Shown piece after piece: positions 51,355 to 59,725 of a DNA stretch of 64,000 bases. Location: positions 9,780,501 to 9,844,500 of the forward strand of contig NZ_JAPNKA010000001.1 in the NCBI RefSeq assembly GCF_026626635.1, written 5' to 3'. Source of the DNA: Archangium lansingense. Its GTDB lineage: Bacteria > Myxococcota > Myxococcia > Myxococcales > Myxococcaceae. The notes beneath the pieces were generated by a model. The model made no database searches. It was not told the DNA's origin and was given only the letters and a program-made list of their open reading frames with translations. The translations under genes were made by a program, and so were the position numbers. Within the stretch, counting starts at the first letter, position 1. Every line of letters starts with the position of its first letter.

Positions 51355-51726
51355 GTGCAACGCCTCTTCTCCATGTTTCCCGAAGGTGGCCCCGGGGCCG
51401 GACTGCTGCTGCTGCGCCTGTCGGTTGCCCTGCCGCTGCTGCTCCAACCATCCGGCGGACCGCTGATGCATGCCATGCGCGCGCTCCCGGCCATTGGACT
51501 CTGCCTCGGAGTCCTGACACCTCTCCTCGCGATCGTGAGCTGCCTGTTCTCTTTCTACGACTTCATGGTCATGGGCGGCGCGACGCTTCCTGAAGCGGGT
51601 ATCAAGCTTCTCGCCGCAGGTGCACTGGCGCTCCTCGGCCCTGGAGCTCACTCGCTGGACGCGCGGTTGTTCGGAAGACGCGTTGTCACCGTGCCGCCAC
51701 GCAAGAAGACCCGCGTGGATGAGTAG
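51355..51726 (+). CDS. DoxX-like small membrane protein
   Basis: A ~123-residue protein with three to four hydrophobic segments: AGLLLLRLSVALPLLLQ, ALPAIGLCLGVLTPLLAIVS, FSFYDFMVMG, and IKLLAAGALALLGPGAHSLDARLFG. The terminal ALALLGPGAHSLDA motif is typical of DoxX/SURF4-like quinone-associated membrane proteins. Start GTG 51355, or ATG 51373. It is the first gene downstream of the divergent two-component promoter. The family role is loosely linked to redox or sulphur metabolism; the specific role is unknown. Confidence 0.7.
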   Translation: MQRLFSMFPEGGPGAGLLLLRLSVALPLLLQPSGGPLMHAMRALPAIGLCLGVLTPLLAIVSCLFSFYDFMVMGGATLPEAGIKLLAAGALALLGPGAHSLDARLFGRRVVTVPPRKKTRVDE

Positions 51727-51859
51727 CGGCCAGTGAGTGCTCCATCCCTCTTTTGGGGGAGTCTTTACATGCGCTTTCGGGTGTTTTCCATCAAGTCCTG
51801 ACGCTCTAGTCTGGCTTTGCAAGAGCGGGACAACCCCCAACCCAAAGAGGAACAACTCC

Positions 51860-52519
51860 ATGTCGCCCAAAGCCACTCCTACGCCCGGAAAGGGCCTTCT
51901 GTCGCCTACGGACCATGCCCTGATCCTGATCGACCACCAGTCGCAGATGACCTTCGCGACGCATTCGATCGACATCGCGACGCTGCGCAACAACACCGCG
52001 CTGATCTCCAAGGGCGCCGCCGGCTTCCGCGTGCCGACCCTGCTGACCACGGTCGCGGAGAAGAGCTTCTCGGGGCCGCTGTTCCCGGAGATCACCGAGG
52101 CGTTTCCTGGCGCGAAGGTCTACGACCGTACCTCCATGAATGCCTGGGAAGACAAGCAGGTGATCGCCCAGATCAACGCGTTCGAGAAGGAGCGGCTGGT
52201 GTTCGCGGGCCTGTGGACCGGCGTGTGCATCGTCGGCCCCGTTCTGTCTGCGATCGACCAGGGCTTCAAGACGTTCGTCATCACCGATGCCTGCGGCGAT
52301 GTGACCGACGAGGCGCATGAGCGTGCGGTGCAGCGCATGGTCCAGGCCGGTGCGGCTCCGATGACCAGCTTGCAGTACCTGCTCGAGCTGCAGCGCGACT
52401 GGGCGCGTGAGGCCACGTATGGCCTGACCACCGGCATCGCCAAGATCCACGGCGGCGGCTACGGAATCGGCATTCAGTACGCCAAGACGATGTTCAGCGC
52501 GTCCGAAGGCGGTCACTGA
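51860..52519 (+). CDS. Isochorismatase-family cysteine hydrolase (YcaC-like)
   Basis: A 219-residue cysteine hydrolase. The catalytic triad of the family is visible: Asp in HALILIDHQSQM, Lys/Thr region in TTVAEKSFSGPLFPE, and Cys in VFAGLWTGVCIVGPVLSAID. ATG 51860 has AGAGGA upstream; earlier in-frame starts give no conserved sequence. YcaC-like proteins form octamers and hydrolyse amide or isochorismate-type bonds, though native substrates are unknown. It lies in a cluster with an amidohydrolase and exporter, fitting catabolism or detoxification of a nitrogenous aromatic. Confidence 0.9.
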   Translation: MSPKATPTPGKGLLSPTDHALILIDHQSQMTFATHSIDIATLRNNTALISKGAAGFRVPTLLTTVAEKSFSGPLFPEITEAFPGAKVYDRTSMNAWEDKQVIAQINAFEKERLVFAGLWTGVCIVGPVLSAIDQGFKTFVITDACGDVTDEAHERAVQRMVQAGAAPMTSLQYLLELQRDWAREATYGLTTGIAKIHGGGYGIGIQYAKTMFSASEGGH

Positions 52520-52598
52520 TGGCCATGCGGCCATCGGATGTCGTAGGCGATAACGATTGACTCCGGCTCGAGTCGCCGGAATGAGAAGGATTATACCG

Positions 52599-54464
52599 AT
52601 GGCCGACATGATCGTCAGAAACGCCCGGATCACCACTCTGGACCGGGACAACCCATCGGCGACGGCGCTGGCCGTCGCCGGCGGTAACCTGCTGGCAATC
52701 GGCGACGAGGCCACGGTGATGGCACATGCCACCGCTGGGACTCGGATCATCGATGCCGGAGGCCGGCGTCTTATCCCTGGCCTCAATGACAGCCACCTCC
52801 ATCTGCTCCGCGGTGGCCTGAACTACAACATGGAGCTGCGTTGGGACGGCGTGCGCACGCTGGCCGACGCGATGGCGATGCTCAAGGAGCAGGTGGCACG
52901 GACACCGGCGCCACAGTGGGTGCGCGTAGTGGGCGGCTTCAGTGAGCACCAGTTCGCCGAGAAGCGGCTTCCAACGCTGCAGGAGCTCAACGAGGCCGCG
53001 CCGGAGACCCCGGTCTTCATCCTGCACCTGTACGACCGGGCACTGCTCAACCGCGCCGCATTGCGCGCTGTCGGCTACACCAAGGACAGTCCTGAGCCGC
53101 TCGGTGGGCGACTCGAGCGAGACCACGCCGGCAACCCCACCGGCCTGCTGCTGGCCAAACCCAATGCGCTGATTCTATACGCGACGTTGGCGATGGGACC
53201 GAAGCTGCCGCCGGAATTCCAGCTCAACTCCACCCGCCATTTCATGCGCGAGCTGAACCGGCTGGGCATCACTTCGGTGATCGATGCCGGCGGAGGCTTT
53301 CAGAACTACCCGGAAGACTACGAAATCATCCAGAAGCTGCATGCCGACGGCGAGCTGACGGTACGCATCGCCTACAACCTGTTTACCCAGAAGAAGGGCG
53401 GCGAGCTCGCGGACTTCGACAGGTGGTCGAGGATGCTGAAGCCGCTCCAGGGAGACGGCATGCTGCGCCACAACGGCGCTGGCGAGATGCTGGTCTTCTC
53501 GGCGGCGGACTTCGAGGATTTTCGGGAACCGCGCCCGGAGCTGCCGCAGGGCATGGAGGGCGAGCTGGAAGACGTGGTTCGCCTGCTGGCGCAACGCCGC
53601 TGGCCGTTCCGCATCCATGCCACCTACAACGAGAGCATCAGCCGCGTGCTCGATGTCTACGAGAAGGTGAACCGCGAGGTGCCCTTCGACGGACTGCACT
53701 GGTTCATCGACCACGCCGAGACCATCTCCGACCGCAATATCGAACGCGTGCGCGCCCTGCGGGGCGGTATCGCCATCCAGCATCGCATGGCGTACCAGGG
53801 CGAGTACTTCGCGGAGCGCTACGGCAGCGCGGCGACCCGGAGCACACCGCCGGTGCGCAAGATGCTGGACATGGGCGTGCCAGTCGGCGCCGGCACCGAT
53901 GCCACGCGCGTAGCCAGTTACAACCCGTGGGTGGCGTTGTACTGGCTGGTCACCGGCCGCACCGTGGGCGGGCTGGCGATGTATGGCGACGACAACCGGC
54001 TGGAACGGGAAGAAGCGCTGCGCCTGTACACGCACGGCAGCGCGTGGTTCTCCCATGAGCAGGATCGCAAGGGCCTCCTGAAGGTTGGCCAATATGCCGA
54101 TTTCGCACTGCTGTCCTCGGACTTCCTCCGCGTGCCGGAAGAAGCCATCAAGGACATCACCAGCGTGCTGACCGTGGTGGGCGGCAAGGTCGTGCACGGC
54201 AGTGGTGACTTCGGCCCGCTCGCCCCCACGTTGCCCAAGCCCATGCCGGACTGGTCACCGGTGAACCGGTTCGGTGGCTACCAGGGTGGTACTCAGGCAC
54301 AGGCCCGTGCCATGTTCGCTCGAGCGCAACGGCATTCACACTCACACGGAACCTCGTGTGCGGTGCATGGCCACGGCAAGGATCACGCCGCACACCACCC
54401 CACGCCGAGCGGCGGGCTGCGCGACTTCTGGGGTGCATTGGGATGCTTGTGCTATGCCTTCTGA
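52599..54464 (+). CDS. YtcJ-type metal-dependent amidohydrolase
   Basis: A 621-residue amidohydrolase-superfamily enzyme (Amidohydro_3). It starts ADMIVRNARITTLDRDNPSA, with the composite N-terminal beta sandwich. Metal residues: LIPGLNDSHLHLLRGG (H-x-H), later HATYN and DGLHWFIDHAE (His), and GAGTDATR (Asp). ATG 52599 is 14 codons inside the longest frame and has AGAAGGA upstream. A His-rich tail (HSHSHGTSCAVHGHGKDHAAHH) could bind metal. It overlaps the exporter gene by 11 bp, so they are coupled. Substrate unknown; an N-acyl or cyclic amide is likely. Confidence 0.9.
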   Translation: MADMIVRNARITTLDRDNPSATALAVAGGNLLAIGDEATVMAHATAGTRIIDAGGRRLIPGLNDSHLHLLRGGLNYNMELRWDGVRTLADAMAMLKEQVARTPAPQWVRVVGGFSEHQFAEKRLPTLQELNEAAPETPVFILHLYDRALLNRAALRAVGYTKDSPEPLGGRLERDHAGNPTGLLLAKPNALILYATLAMGPKLPPEFQLNSTRHFMRELNRLGITSVIDAGGGFQNYPEDYEIIQKLHADGELTVRIAYNLFTQKKGGELADFDRWSRMLKPLQGDGMLRHNGAGEMLVFSAADFEDFREPRPELPQGMEGELEDVVRLLAQRRWPFRIHATYNESISRVLDVYEKVNREVPFDGLHWFIDHAETISDRNIERVRALRGGIAIQHRMAYQGEYFAERYGSAATRSTPPVRKMLDMGVPVGAGTDATRVASYNPWVALYWLVTGRTVGGLAMYGDDNRLEREEALRLYTHGSAWFSHEQDRKGLLKVGQYADFALLSSDFLRVPEEAIKDITSVLTVVGGKVVHGSGDFGPLAPTLPKPMPDWSPVNRFGGYQGGTQAQARAMFARAQRHSHSHGTSCAVHGHGKDHAAHHPTPSGGLRDFWGALGCLCYAF

Positions 54465-56106
54465 CGCGAACGTGACCCCGGCCGAACCCCCTGCTCCAGC
54501 GGTTGGCGCATGGGCGCCGCTTCGCCATTCCGAGTTCCGCGCGCTATGGCTGGCGGTTCTGGCCAGCAACATCGGCACCTGGGTCCAGGATGTCGCCGCC
54601 TCCTGGTTCATGTCGGAGCGGACGGGCTCACCGCTCATGGTCGCGGCAGTGCAGTCCGCGACGACGCTGCCAGTCGTGGCGTTCGCGTTCGTTGCCGGCA
54701 CGCTGGCAGACATCGTTGACCGCCGGCGATACCTCCTCGGAGTGCAGCTGTGGATGCTCTTCGTGGCCACGGCGGTCGCCCTGCAGGCCCATGCCGGCCG
54801 GCTCGAGGCCTGGTCACTGCTGTGTCTGACGTTCGCGCTCGGCACGGGCGCGGCGATGGCGATGCCGGCACAGGCCGCGACCACCGCGGACCTGGTCCCG
54901 CGCCCGATACTGGCACCGGCAGTGGCCTTGAGCTCCATCGGTATGAATATCGCGCGCTCCATCGGCCCCGCCCTGGGCGGACTGGTCGTGGCGCGATTCG
55001 GCGCGGCCTGGGCGTTCTCCCTGAATGCGCTGTCTTTCCTGGGCTTGGTGTTCGTCCTGTGGCGGTGGCAGCCGGCGAAGTCCGTCTCGACCCTGCCCAC
55101 CGAGTCTTTCGGCGGCGCACTTCGCGCGGGGCTGCGCTATGCGGTGCAAGCCAGCGAGTTCCGGTCGGTGCTGATCAAGTCGGCCTGCTTCTTCGTGTTC
55201 GCCAGTGCCCTACCCGCGCAGCTGGCGATCGTGGTTCGACAGCAGCTCTCCGCCGGAGCGGGCACCTATGGAATGTTGCTGGGGTTCATCGGTGCGGGAG
55301 CTATCGGTGGCGCCATCGCCTTGCCGAAGCTCCGCAAACGGTTTGATGCCGACAAGCTGGTGCCAGCCGCGACCTTGCTCTACGCCCTCACCATGCTGGC
55401 CCTGGCGGGCATCCGCGACCTGCGGCTCCTCTGCGTGGCGATGCTGGCCAACGGCATGTCGTGGATCACCGTGCTGTCATCGATGCAAACAGCCGCGCAT
55501 GTCTCGGTACCCGCCTGGGTACGCGCCCGGGCACTGTCGCTCTACATCGTGGTCTTCTCAGCGGGCATGGCGGGTGGCAGCCTGATCTGGGGTACGCTCG
55601 CGCAGCACGCCGGCACCGCGTTCGCATTGACGGCGGCGGCGGTGGGGGCGGTGCTCGCGGGTATCTTCTCGCTGCGTTTCCGTCTGAGCGTGGCCATGGC
55701 GCGAGATACCAGCCCGTCCGCACATTGGCCGCAGCCAGCCGTGGCCGAGAAGGTTGACCATGCCCGTGGTCCGGTGCTCGTAACGGTGGAATACCTCATC
55801 GAGTCGGCGGATCGCGAAGAGTTCTTGCATCACCTCCACCTGCTCGGGGGCACCCGTCGGCGCGACGGTGCGGTGCAGTGGGGTGTGATGGAAGACGCGG
55901 CGCAACCAGGTCGCTTTCTCGAATATTTCCTCGTCGATTCCTGGCTAGAGCACCTCCGCCAGCATGAGCGTGTCACCCAGGAGGAGAAACACTTGCAGGA
56001 CAGGCTTCGCGCCCTGCACCGCGACGCGCAACCGCCGTCCGTGCGCCACTTCGTCAGTGCCACACCATCAAGCGCTCACTTCGTCGCGCTGGAGAACGCC
56101 CCTTGA
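54454..56106 (+). CDS. MFS exporter with C-terminal ABM-like domain (EntS/MFS_3 type)
   Basis: A 550-residue inner-membrane transporter. The first ~415 residues have 12 TM segments with LRHSEFRALWLAVLASNIGT, GSPLMVAAVQSATTLP, FVAGTLADIVDRRRYLL and MNIARSIGPALGG, typical of the MFS_3/enterobactin-exporter group. The C-terminal ~110 residues (GPVLVTVEYLIESADREEFL, RRDGAVQWGVMEDAAQPGRF) form a soluble ABM-like alpha/beta domain sometimes fused in this group. ATG 54454 lies inside the amidohydrolase 3' end. It is expected to export the compound handled by, or produced by, the neighbouring enzymes. Confidence 0.9.
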   Translation: MPSDANVTPAEPPAPAVGAWAPLRHSEFRALWLAVLASNIGTWVQDVAASWFMSERTGSPLMVAAVQSATTLPVVAFAFVAGTLADIVDRRRYLLGVQLWMLFVATAVALQAHAGRLEAWSLLCLTFALGTGAAMAMPAQAATTADLVPRPILAPAVALSSIGMNIARSIGPALGGLVVARFGAAWAFSLNALSFLGLVFVLWRWQPAKSVSTLPTESFGGALRAGLRYAVQASEFRSVLIKSACFFVFASALPAQLAIVVRQQLSAGAGTYGMLLGFIGAGAIGGAIALPKLRKRFDADKLVPAATLLYALTMLALAGIRDLRLLCVAMLANGMSWITVLSSMQTAAHVSVPAWVRARALSLYIVVFSAGMAGGSLIWGTLAQHAGTAFALTAAAVGAVLAGIFSLRFRLSVAMARDTSPSAHWPQPAVAEKVDHARGPVLVTVEYLIESADREEFLHHLHLLGGTRRRDGAVQWGVMEDAAQPGRFLEYFLVDSWLEHLRQHERVTQEEKHLQDRLRALHRDAQPPSVRHFVSATPSSAHFVALENAP

Positions 56107-56330
56107 GCTGGAAACTCTGTATTGGGCTGCTGCTCGGTCTCGCCATCGGCTTGGGTTGCCGCTGGCTGGGCATTCCGGTCCCCGCGCCGCCCATGCTGGT
56201 GGGCGCTTCACTCGTTGTCGCCATGACGAGCGGCTACCTGCTGGCCGACCACTACATCGCGACGCACCCTGCGCATCACCGCAACAACTGCGGCGGGCCC
56301 AGCGGTGATACCAAGGAGACGCGCACATGA
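56103..56330 (+). CDS. XapX domain small membrane protein, copy 1
   Basis: A 75-residue protein with two TM helices and the XapX (DUF1427) core LGLAIGLGCRWLGIPVPAPP, then a second helix ending GYLLADH. The start is TTG 56103, overlapping the MFS stop (TTGA), and its own stop overlaps the next copy. A polar His/Asn tail follows the domain. XapX was named from the E. coli xap region; its function is unknown. Confidence 0.75.
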   Translation: MSWKLCIGLLLGLAIGLGCRWLGIPVPAPPMLVGASLVVAMTSGYLLADHYIATHPAHHRNNCGGPSGDTKETRT

Positions 56331-56485
56331 TGGAGCTCATGGTCGGTCCTGTCCTGGCGTTGGCTATCGGTGCCGGCTGCCGCCTGCTCGACATCCCCTT
56401 GCCCGCACCGCCGAAACTGCAAGGCTCGCTGCTGGTGCTGGCAATGACTGTCGGCTATCTGCTCGGCGATCATCTCCTGGGCTGA
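56327..56485 (+). CDS. XapX domain small membrane protein, copy 2
   Basis: A 52-residue protein just long enough for the XapX (DUF1427) domain: GPVLALAIGAGCRLLDIPLPAPP, then LLVLAMTVGYLLGDHLLG. ATG 56327 overlaps the stop of copy 1 (ATGA), and codons match copy 1 in the PAPP region, so the pair is a tandem duplication. Both together would give a two-protein helical hairpin set in the membrane. It overlaps the convergent TetR gene by 16 bp. Confidence 0.8.
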   Translation: MMELMVGPVLALAIGAGCRLLDIPLPAPPKLQGSLLVLAMTVGYLLGDHLLG

Positions 56486-57084
56486 GCTGACACGCTTCCC
56501 GCGATGAGGCCGGACACCATCCGCCGCAGCCCGGCTTCCACCCGTTTATCGGGCGCCCCCACCGTTCCGGACCGGAAGAGCGAGAGCCCCTCCAGCAGCG
56601 CCACCAGGAGCTCCGCTCGCACGCGTGCCTCCGCGCGGGGCAACCCCGGAGCTGCATTGACCAGCAGCTCCTCTGTCCTGTCGACGTAGCGCGCGTAGAA
56701 GGCCCGAAGCTCCGCGGCAATGGCGGGCTCCCGCGCCGCCAGTGCCCACAGGTCGTAGAAGAGCCGGTAGCTATCGGGGTTCAGCTGATCCTCCAACAAG
56801 GAGTCCAACGCCGCGTCGAGCGCCTCGGCTGGATTGCCCGCCAGCCCCATCCGCTCCTCGAGCCGTGCCGTCGCCCGTTCCAAGACACGCGCGAGCAGGG
56901 CCTGCACCAGCTCCTCGCTGGTGGGAAAGTAGTACTGCAGGTTGCCCAGCCGGATGCCGGCCCGCTGGGCCACCCCACGCATCGTGAGGGCCCCGTGCCC
57001 CTCGTCTACGAGCAGCCGTTCCGCCGCATCGAGGACGGCCTCGCGCCGCTCCTGCCCCTTGCTGGAGGCGCCGCGCGTGCTCAC
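56470..57084 (-). CDS. TetR family regulator of the saccharopine-dehydrogenase-like operon
   Basis: A 204-residue TetR. The DNA-binding domain is REAVLDAAERLLVDEGHGAL, with HTH TMRGVAQRAGIRLGNLQYYF (~35-54). The C-terminal domain (ALAAREPAIAAELRAFYARY) resembles the TetR_C_11-type ligand domain. The start overlaps the stop of the upstream dehydrogenase-like gene (57081-57084, ATGA), so both are expressed together. A TetR-type operator lies in front of the operon at 58210-58225, implying autoregulation. Confidence 0.92.
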   Translation of the reverse strand: MSTRGASSKGQERREAVLDAAERLLVDEGHGALTMRGVAQRAGIRLGNLQYYFPTSEELVQALLARVLERATARLEERMGLAGNPAEALDAALDSLLEDQLNPDSYRLFYDLWALAAREPAIAAELRAFYARYVDRTEELLVNAAPGLPRAEARVRAELLVALLEGLSLFRSGTVGAPDKRVEAGLRRMVSGLIAGSVSAQPRR

Positions 57085-58199
57085 GCCGCCCGCCTCGTCG
57101 CGTCCGCGCCAGTCTGGACCACGAGCTCCACCCCAAGGGAGCGCAATGCGGCAAGCACCCGCCCAGGAGATGGGGCCTGCTCCGGGAAAGCGACCCCCCG
57201 AGGAGGAGCATCTCCATCCAGCCCGAGTGCACGCTCCAGCGCCAGGGTGGCACCGGCCGCGGTCAAGTGAGCCTGCCCTCGTGCATCCACCAGCATGGCC
57301 GTGCGCGACGCTCCGCCGGTGGAGACATCGATACGGACCACGGCCTGCCCCCCCTTGCCGGAGCCATGCAACAAGGCGCGGCGCAGGCCTCGGAAACGGT
57401 CCCCTCGAAGCAGGTGGAAGAGGCCCAACCCCTGGGCGGCCTGGAGCGAGAGCGTGGCCGACTCGTCCGTGAAGCCGATGCGTGTGGAGACCGTCCTCGC
57501 ACCGAGCACCAGGGGGAGCGTGAGTTGCTCGGGCGTGTCGAGCCGAACCACCCGGCGGTACCGGCCCGCGAACTCAACCCGGCGCGCTTCGGTCAGTGGC
57601 TCCACCACCCGGCGCGCCCCCTCCTCCGTCACTTCGAAGGGGACGTGCATGCGGTCCATGAACTCGATTGAGTCCTCACCCGCTCGGTCGGCCAGGTCAT
57701 AGAGAATCGAGGTCTCGACGGCCGAGGCGCCCCCCAACTCCCGCGCGAGCGCCGCGCCCACGAGCGAGACGACGCCCGCCATCCACCCGGAGGCGAAGAC
57801 GACAGGGGCTCGGGGTGGCTCCACCGCCACCAGCGCCAGCGCCTGCTGTACGCGCACCGTCCAGCGGGTGATGTCCACGAAGGGAATGCCTGCCCGAAGG
57901 CATGCACGCAGCAGGCGGTCCGAGGAATCGTTCACCAGCGCGACGACGGCACGTGCGGAGAAGTCGAGCGGGGCCGAGCCCGCGAGGTCCATCACCTGGA
58001 GTGACGCTCCCACCTCCGCCGCCAGGGCTTCGCCCCGAGACGGAGTACGCCCGGCCAGCACCTTTGGCAGCGAGGGATGACGGGCCTGAAGCATCCGAGC
58101 CACCTCACCGCCGACGACTCCATACCCTCCAGCGAGCACCACGGCCCCTTCGGGGTCGTACCGCAAGGTGTCCTTCACAATGGATTCCCGAGAGCTCAT
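57081..58199 (-). CDS. Saccharopine dehydrogenase-like NAD(P)-binding protein
   Basis: A 372-residue Rossmann-fold protein. The nucleotide-binding start is AVVLAGGYGVVGGEVARML (G-x-x-G-x-x-G), followed by VLAGRTPSRGEALAAEVGA. The middle has DITRWTVRVQQAL and FASGWMAGVVSLVG; no lysine-pathway-specific motifs are evident. The family includes trans-acting enoyl reductases and membrane oxidoreductases, so saccharopine itself is not implied. The start is ATG 58199 rather than the upstream ATG 58238, because the operator lies between them. Its stop overlaps the TetR start. Confidence 0.85.
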   Translation of the reverse strand: MSSRESIVKDTLRYDPEGAVVLAGGYGVVGGEVARMLQARHPSLPKVLAGRTPSRGEALAAEVGASLQVMDLAGSAPLDFSARAVVALVNDSSDRLLRACLRAGIPFVDITRWTVRVQQALALVAVEPPRAPVVFASGWMAGVVSLVGAALARELGGASAVETSILYDLADRAGEDSIEFMDRMHVPFEVTEEGARRVVEPLTEARRVEFAGRYRRVVRLDTPEQLTLPLVLGARTVSTRIGFTDESATLSLQAAQGLGLFHLLRGDRFRGLRRALLHGSGKGGQAVVRIDVSTGGASRTAMLVDARGQAHLTAAGATLALERALGLDGDAPPRGVAFPEQAPSPGRVLAALRSLGVELVVQTGADATRRAA

Positions 58200-58209
58200 G
58201 GGGAAAATA

Positions 58210-58225
58210 TAGGTCAACCGACCTA
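58210..58225. promoter_or_regulatory. TetR-type operator, 6-bp arms
   Basis: TAGGTCAACCGACCTA has inverted arms TAGGTC/GACCTA around a 4-bp centre. It ends 11 bp before the chosen start at 58199, inside an AT-rich promoter stretch. The cotranscribed TetR is the natural ligand. Its presence supports the downstream start codon. Confidence 0.65.
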
Positions 58226-58288
58226 ATTTCGCCAACAATTCGGTCGCCGGGTAGTCGGTACCCGAGGCCAGAGCCGACGGGACGGCCT

Positions 58289-59608
58289 CTATCGGGTGAG
58301 CGGCAGGGCGACGGAGGTGGTCGCGGCCACGAGGTTGCCTGCACTGTCCTTCGCGAGCGCGTAGAGCTTGATGGAGCCCTTCACGGAGGGCATGCGTACG
58401 AGCCAGGAGCCGGACGTGGGGCTGGGACGGGCCTGGAGCCGCACCACCTCGTCACGCTCGTGGCGCGTGGGAGCACCACGGAAGTTGTAGGCGAAGGAGA
58501 CCTCGAGCGGTGTTCCCGCCGCGTCCTTCGCCTCTACTTGGACCTCGGCCCAGGTACCGGACGCCTCCTGCTTCACGGAGCCCACGGTGAGGTGGGCCAC
58601 GGTGGGCAGCGGCGTAGCGGGCTTCTGACCGGTATAGGCCTCGCGCACCGCATGCCACGCAGGCCGGGTCGAGCTGCCCGACAACATGCCAAGCCAGAGC
58701 CCGGTGTGGTCGAACGACGCGCTGTAGTTGAAGACGAACAGCCCCAGGCAGCGTCCCTCCTGGAGGTGAGGAGTGAGGGCATTCCGCCACCCATCGACGA
58801 TGGTGGCGTATTTCTCCGTGTCCGCCGGCTCGCGCGGGACACCGTTCGTGTCCTTGGGGGCGTCCCACTCTCCCTGCGGACCGAACTCGGTGATGAGCCA
58901 CGGCTTGACCACGCCGGCCTTCGCGAGCTCGCCAGGAAGCACGTGGATGCCACCGCCGTAGACATTGATGCCGTAGGCATCGAGAGACGGCGTGTACTTC
59001 TCCCACCACGGCACGCCAAAGGTCCACGCATCGACGGAGAGGACGGGGTGGCTGGCATCGAGCTTCTTCACTTCCTTGACGACCTGCTCCAGAAATCGCG
59101 CGTAGGCTTCCTTTGCCGCGTCATTGGGCGAGTTGAGCAGCACCTCGTTGCCGATGCCCCAGGCGAGCACCGCGGGGTGGTCCTTGAAGTAGCGAACCTG
59201 GGCGAGCGTATCCGCCAGCTGCTTCTTCATGCCCCGGGTGTCGCGGATGTAATCAAAGGAGTCGTCACTCTCGGCACCAGGACGCCCCTGGCGAAGCCAG
59301 AGTCCGACGAGAACCTTCAGCCCGTGCTTGTGCGCGGCGTCGAGCAACGCCCGCGTCTCGGTCCCAGTTCCCCAGGTGCGAAGCGTATTCACGCCGAGGG
59401 AGGACAGGCGCGCGCAGTCCTGTTCGTAGGCCGCGGAGCTGCTGCTTCCGCTGAAGGTGACGCCGCGGACCACGTAGGGCTTCCCGTCCACCTGGAGTTG
59501 CCACCGGCCGTCGACCTTGACGATGGCGGTGTGCGCGTGCGCCGGGACACCGGGGACGAAGACGAGCGCCATCAAGAGCGCAAAAGCCGTGTGACGGACT
59601 GAGAGCAT
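58289..59608 (-). CDS. Secreted glycoside hydrolase with (beta/alpha)8 barrel (GH2/GH5-like)
   Basis: A 439-residue exported glycosidase. ATG 59608 has GGAG 9 nt upstream and begins a signal peptide (LSVRHTAFALLMALVFVPGVPAHA). The barrel shows VDGKPYVVRGVTFSG, ARLSSLGVNTLRTWGTGTET, an acid/base Glu ~156 in LAWGIGNEVL and a nucleophile Glu ~240 in PWLITEFGPQGEWD, as in clan GH-A. The C-terminal ~90 residues form a beta-sandwich. Closest styles are beta-glucanosyltransferase or beta-glucuronidase-like GH2 TIM barrels. It could degrade polysaccharide of prey or plants. The specificity is not resolvable. Confidence 0.85.
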   Translation of the reverse strand: MLSVRHTAFALLMALVFVPGVPAHAHTAIVKVDGRWQLQVDGKPYVVRGVTFSGSSSSAAYEQDCARLSSLGVNTLRTWGTGTETRALLDAAHKHGLKVLVGLWLRQGRPGAESDDSFDYIRDTRGMKKQLADTLAQVRYFKDHPAVLAWGIGNEVLLNSPNDAAKEAYARFLEQVVKEVKKLDASHPVLSVDAWTFGVPWWEKYTPSLDAYGINVYGGGIHVLPGELAKAGVVKPWLITEFGPQGEWDAPKDTNGVPREPADTEKYATIVDGWRNALTPHLQEGRCLGLFVFNYSASFDHTGLWLGMLSGSSTRPAWHAVREAYTGQKPATPLPTVAHLTVGSVKQEASGTWAEVQVEAKDAAGTPLEVSFAYNFRGAPTRHERDEVVRLQARPSPTSGSWLVRMPSVKGSIKLYALAKDSAGNLVAATTSVALPLTR

Positions 59609-59725
59609 GACACGCATCTCCAGGACTGAGCGGGTGTCCACGAGAGGAGTATTTGCAAACCCGGATTACCATGCAGCGCGTCATGTGACGGCCACGCCAG
59701 CGCTCACACCAGTGATGGAGACCGC

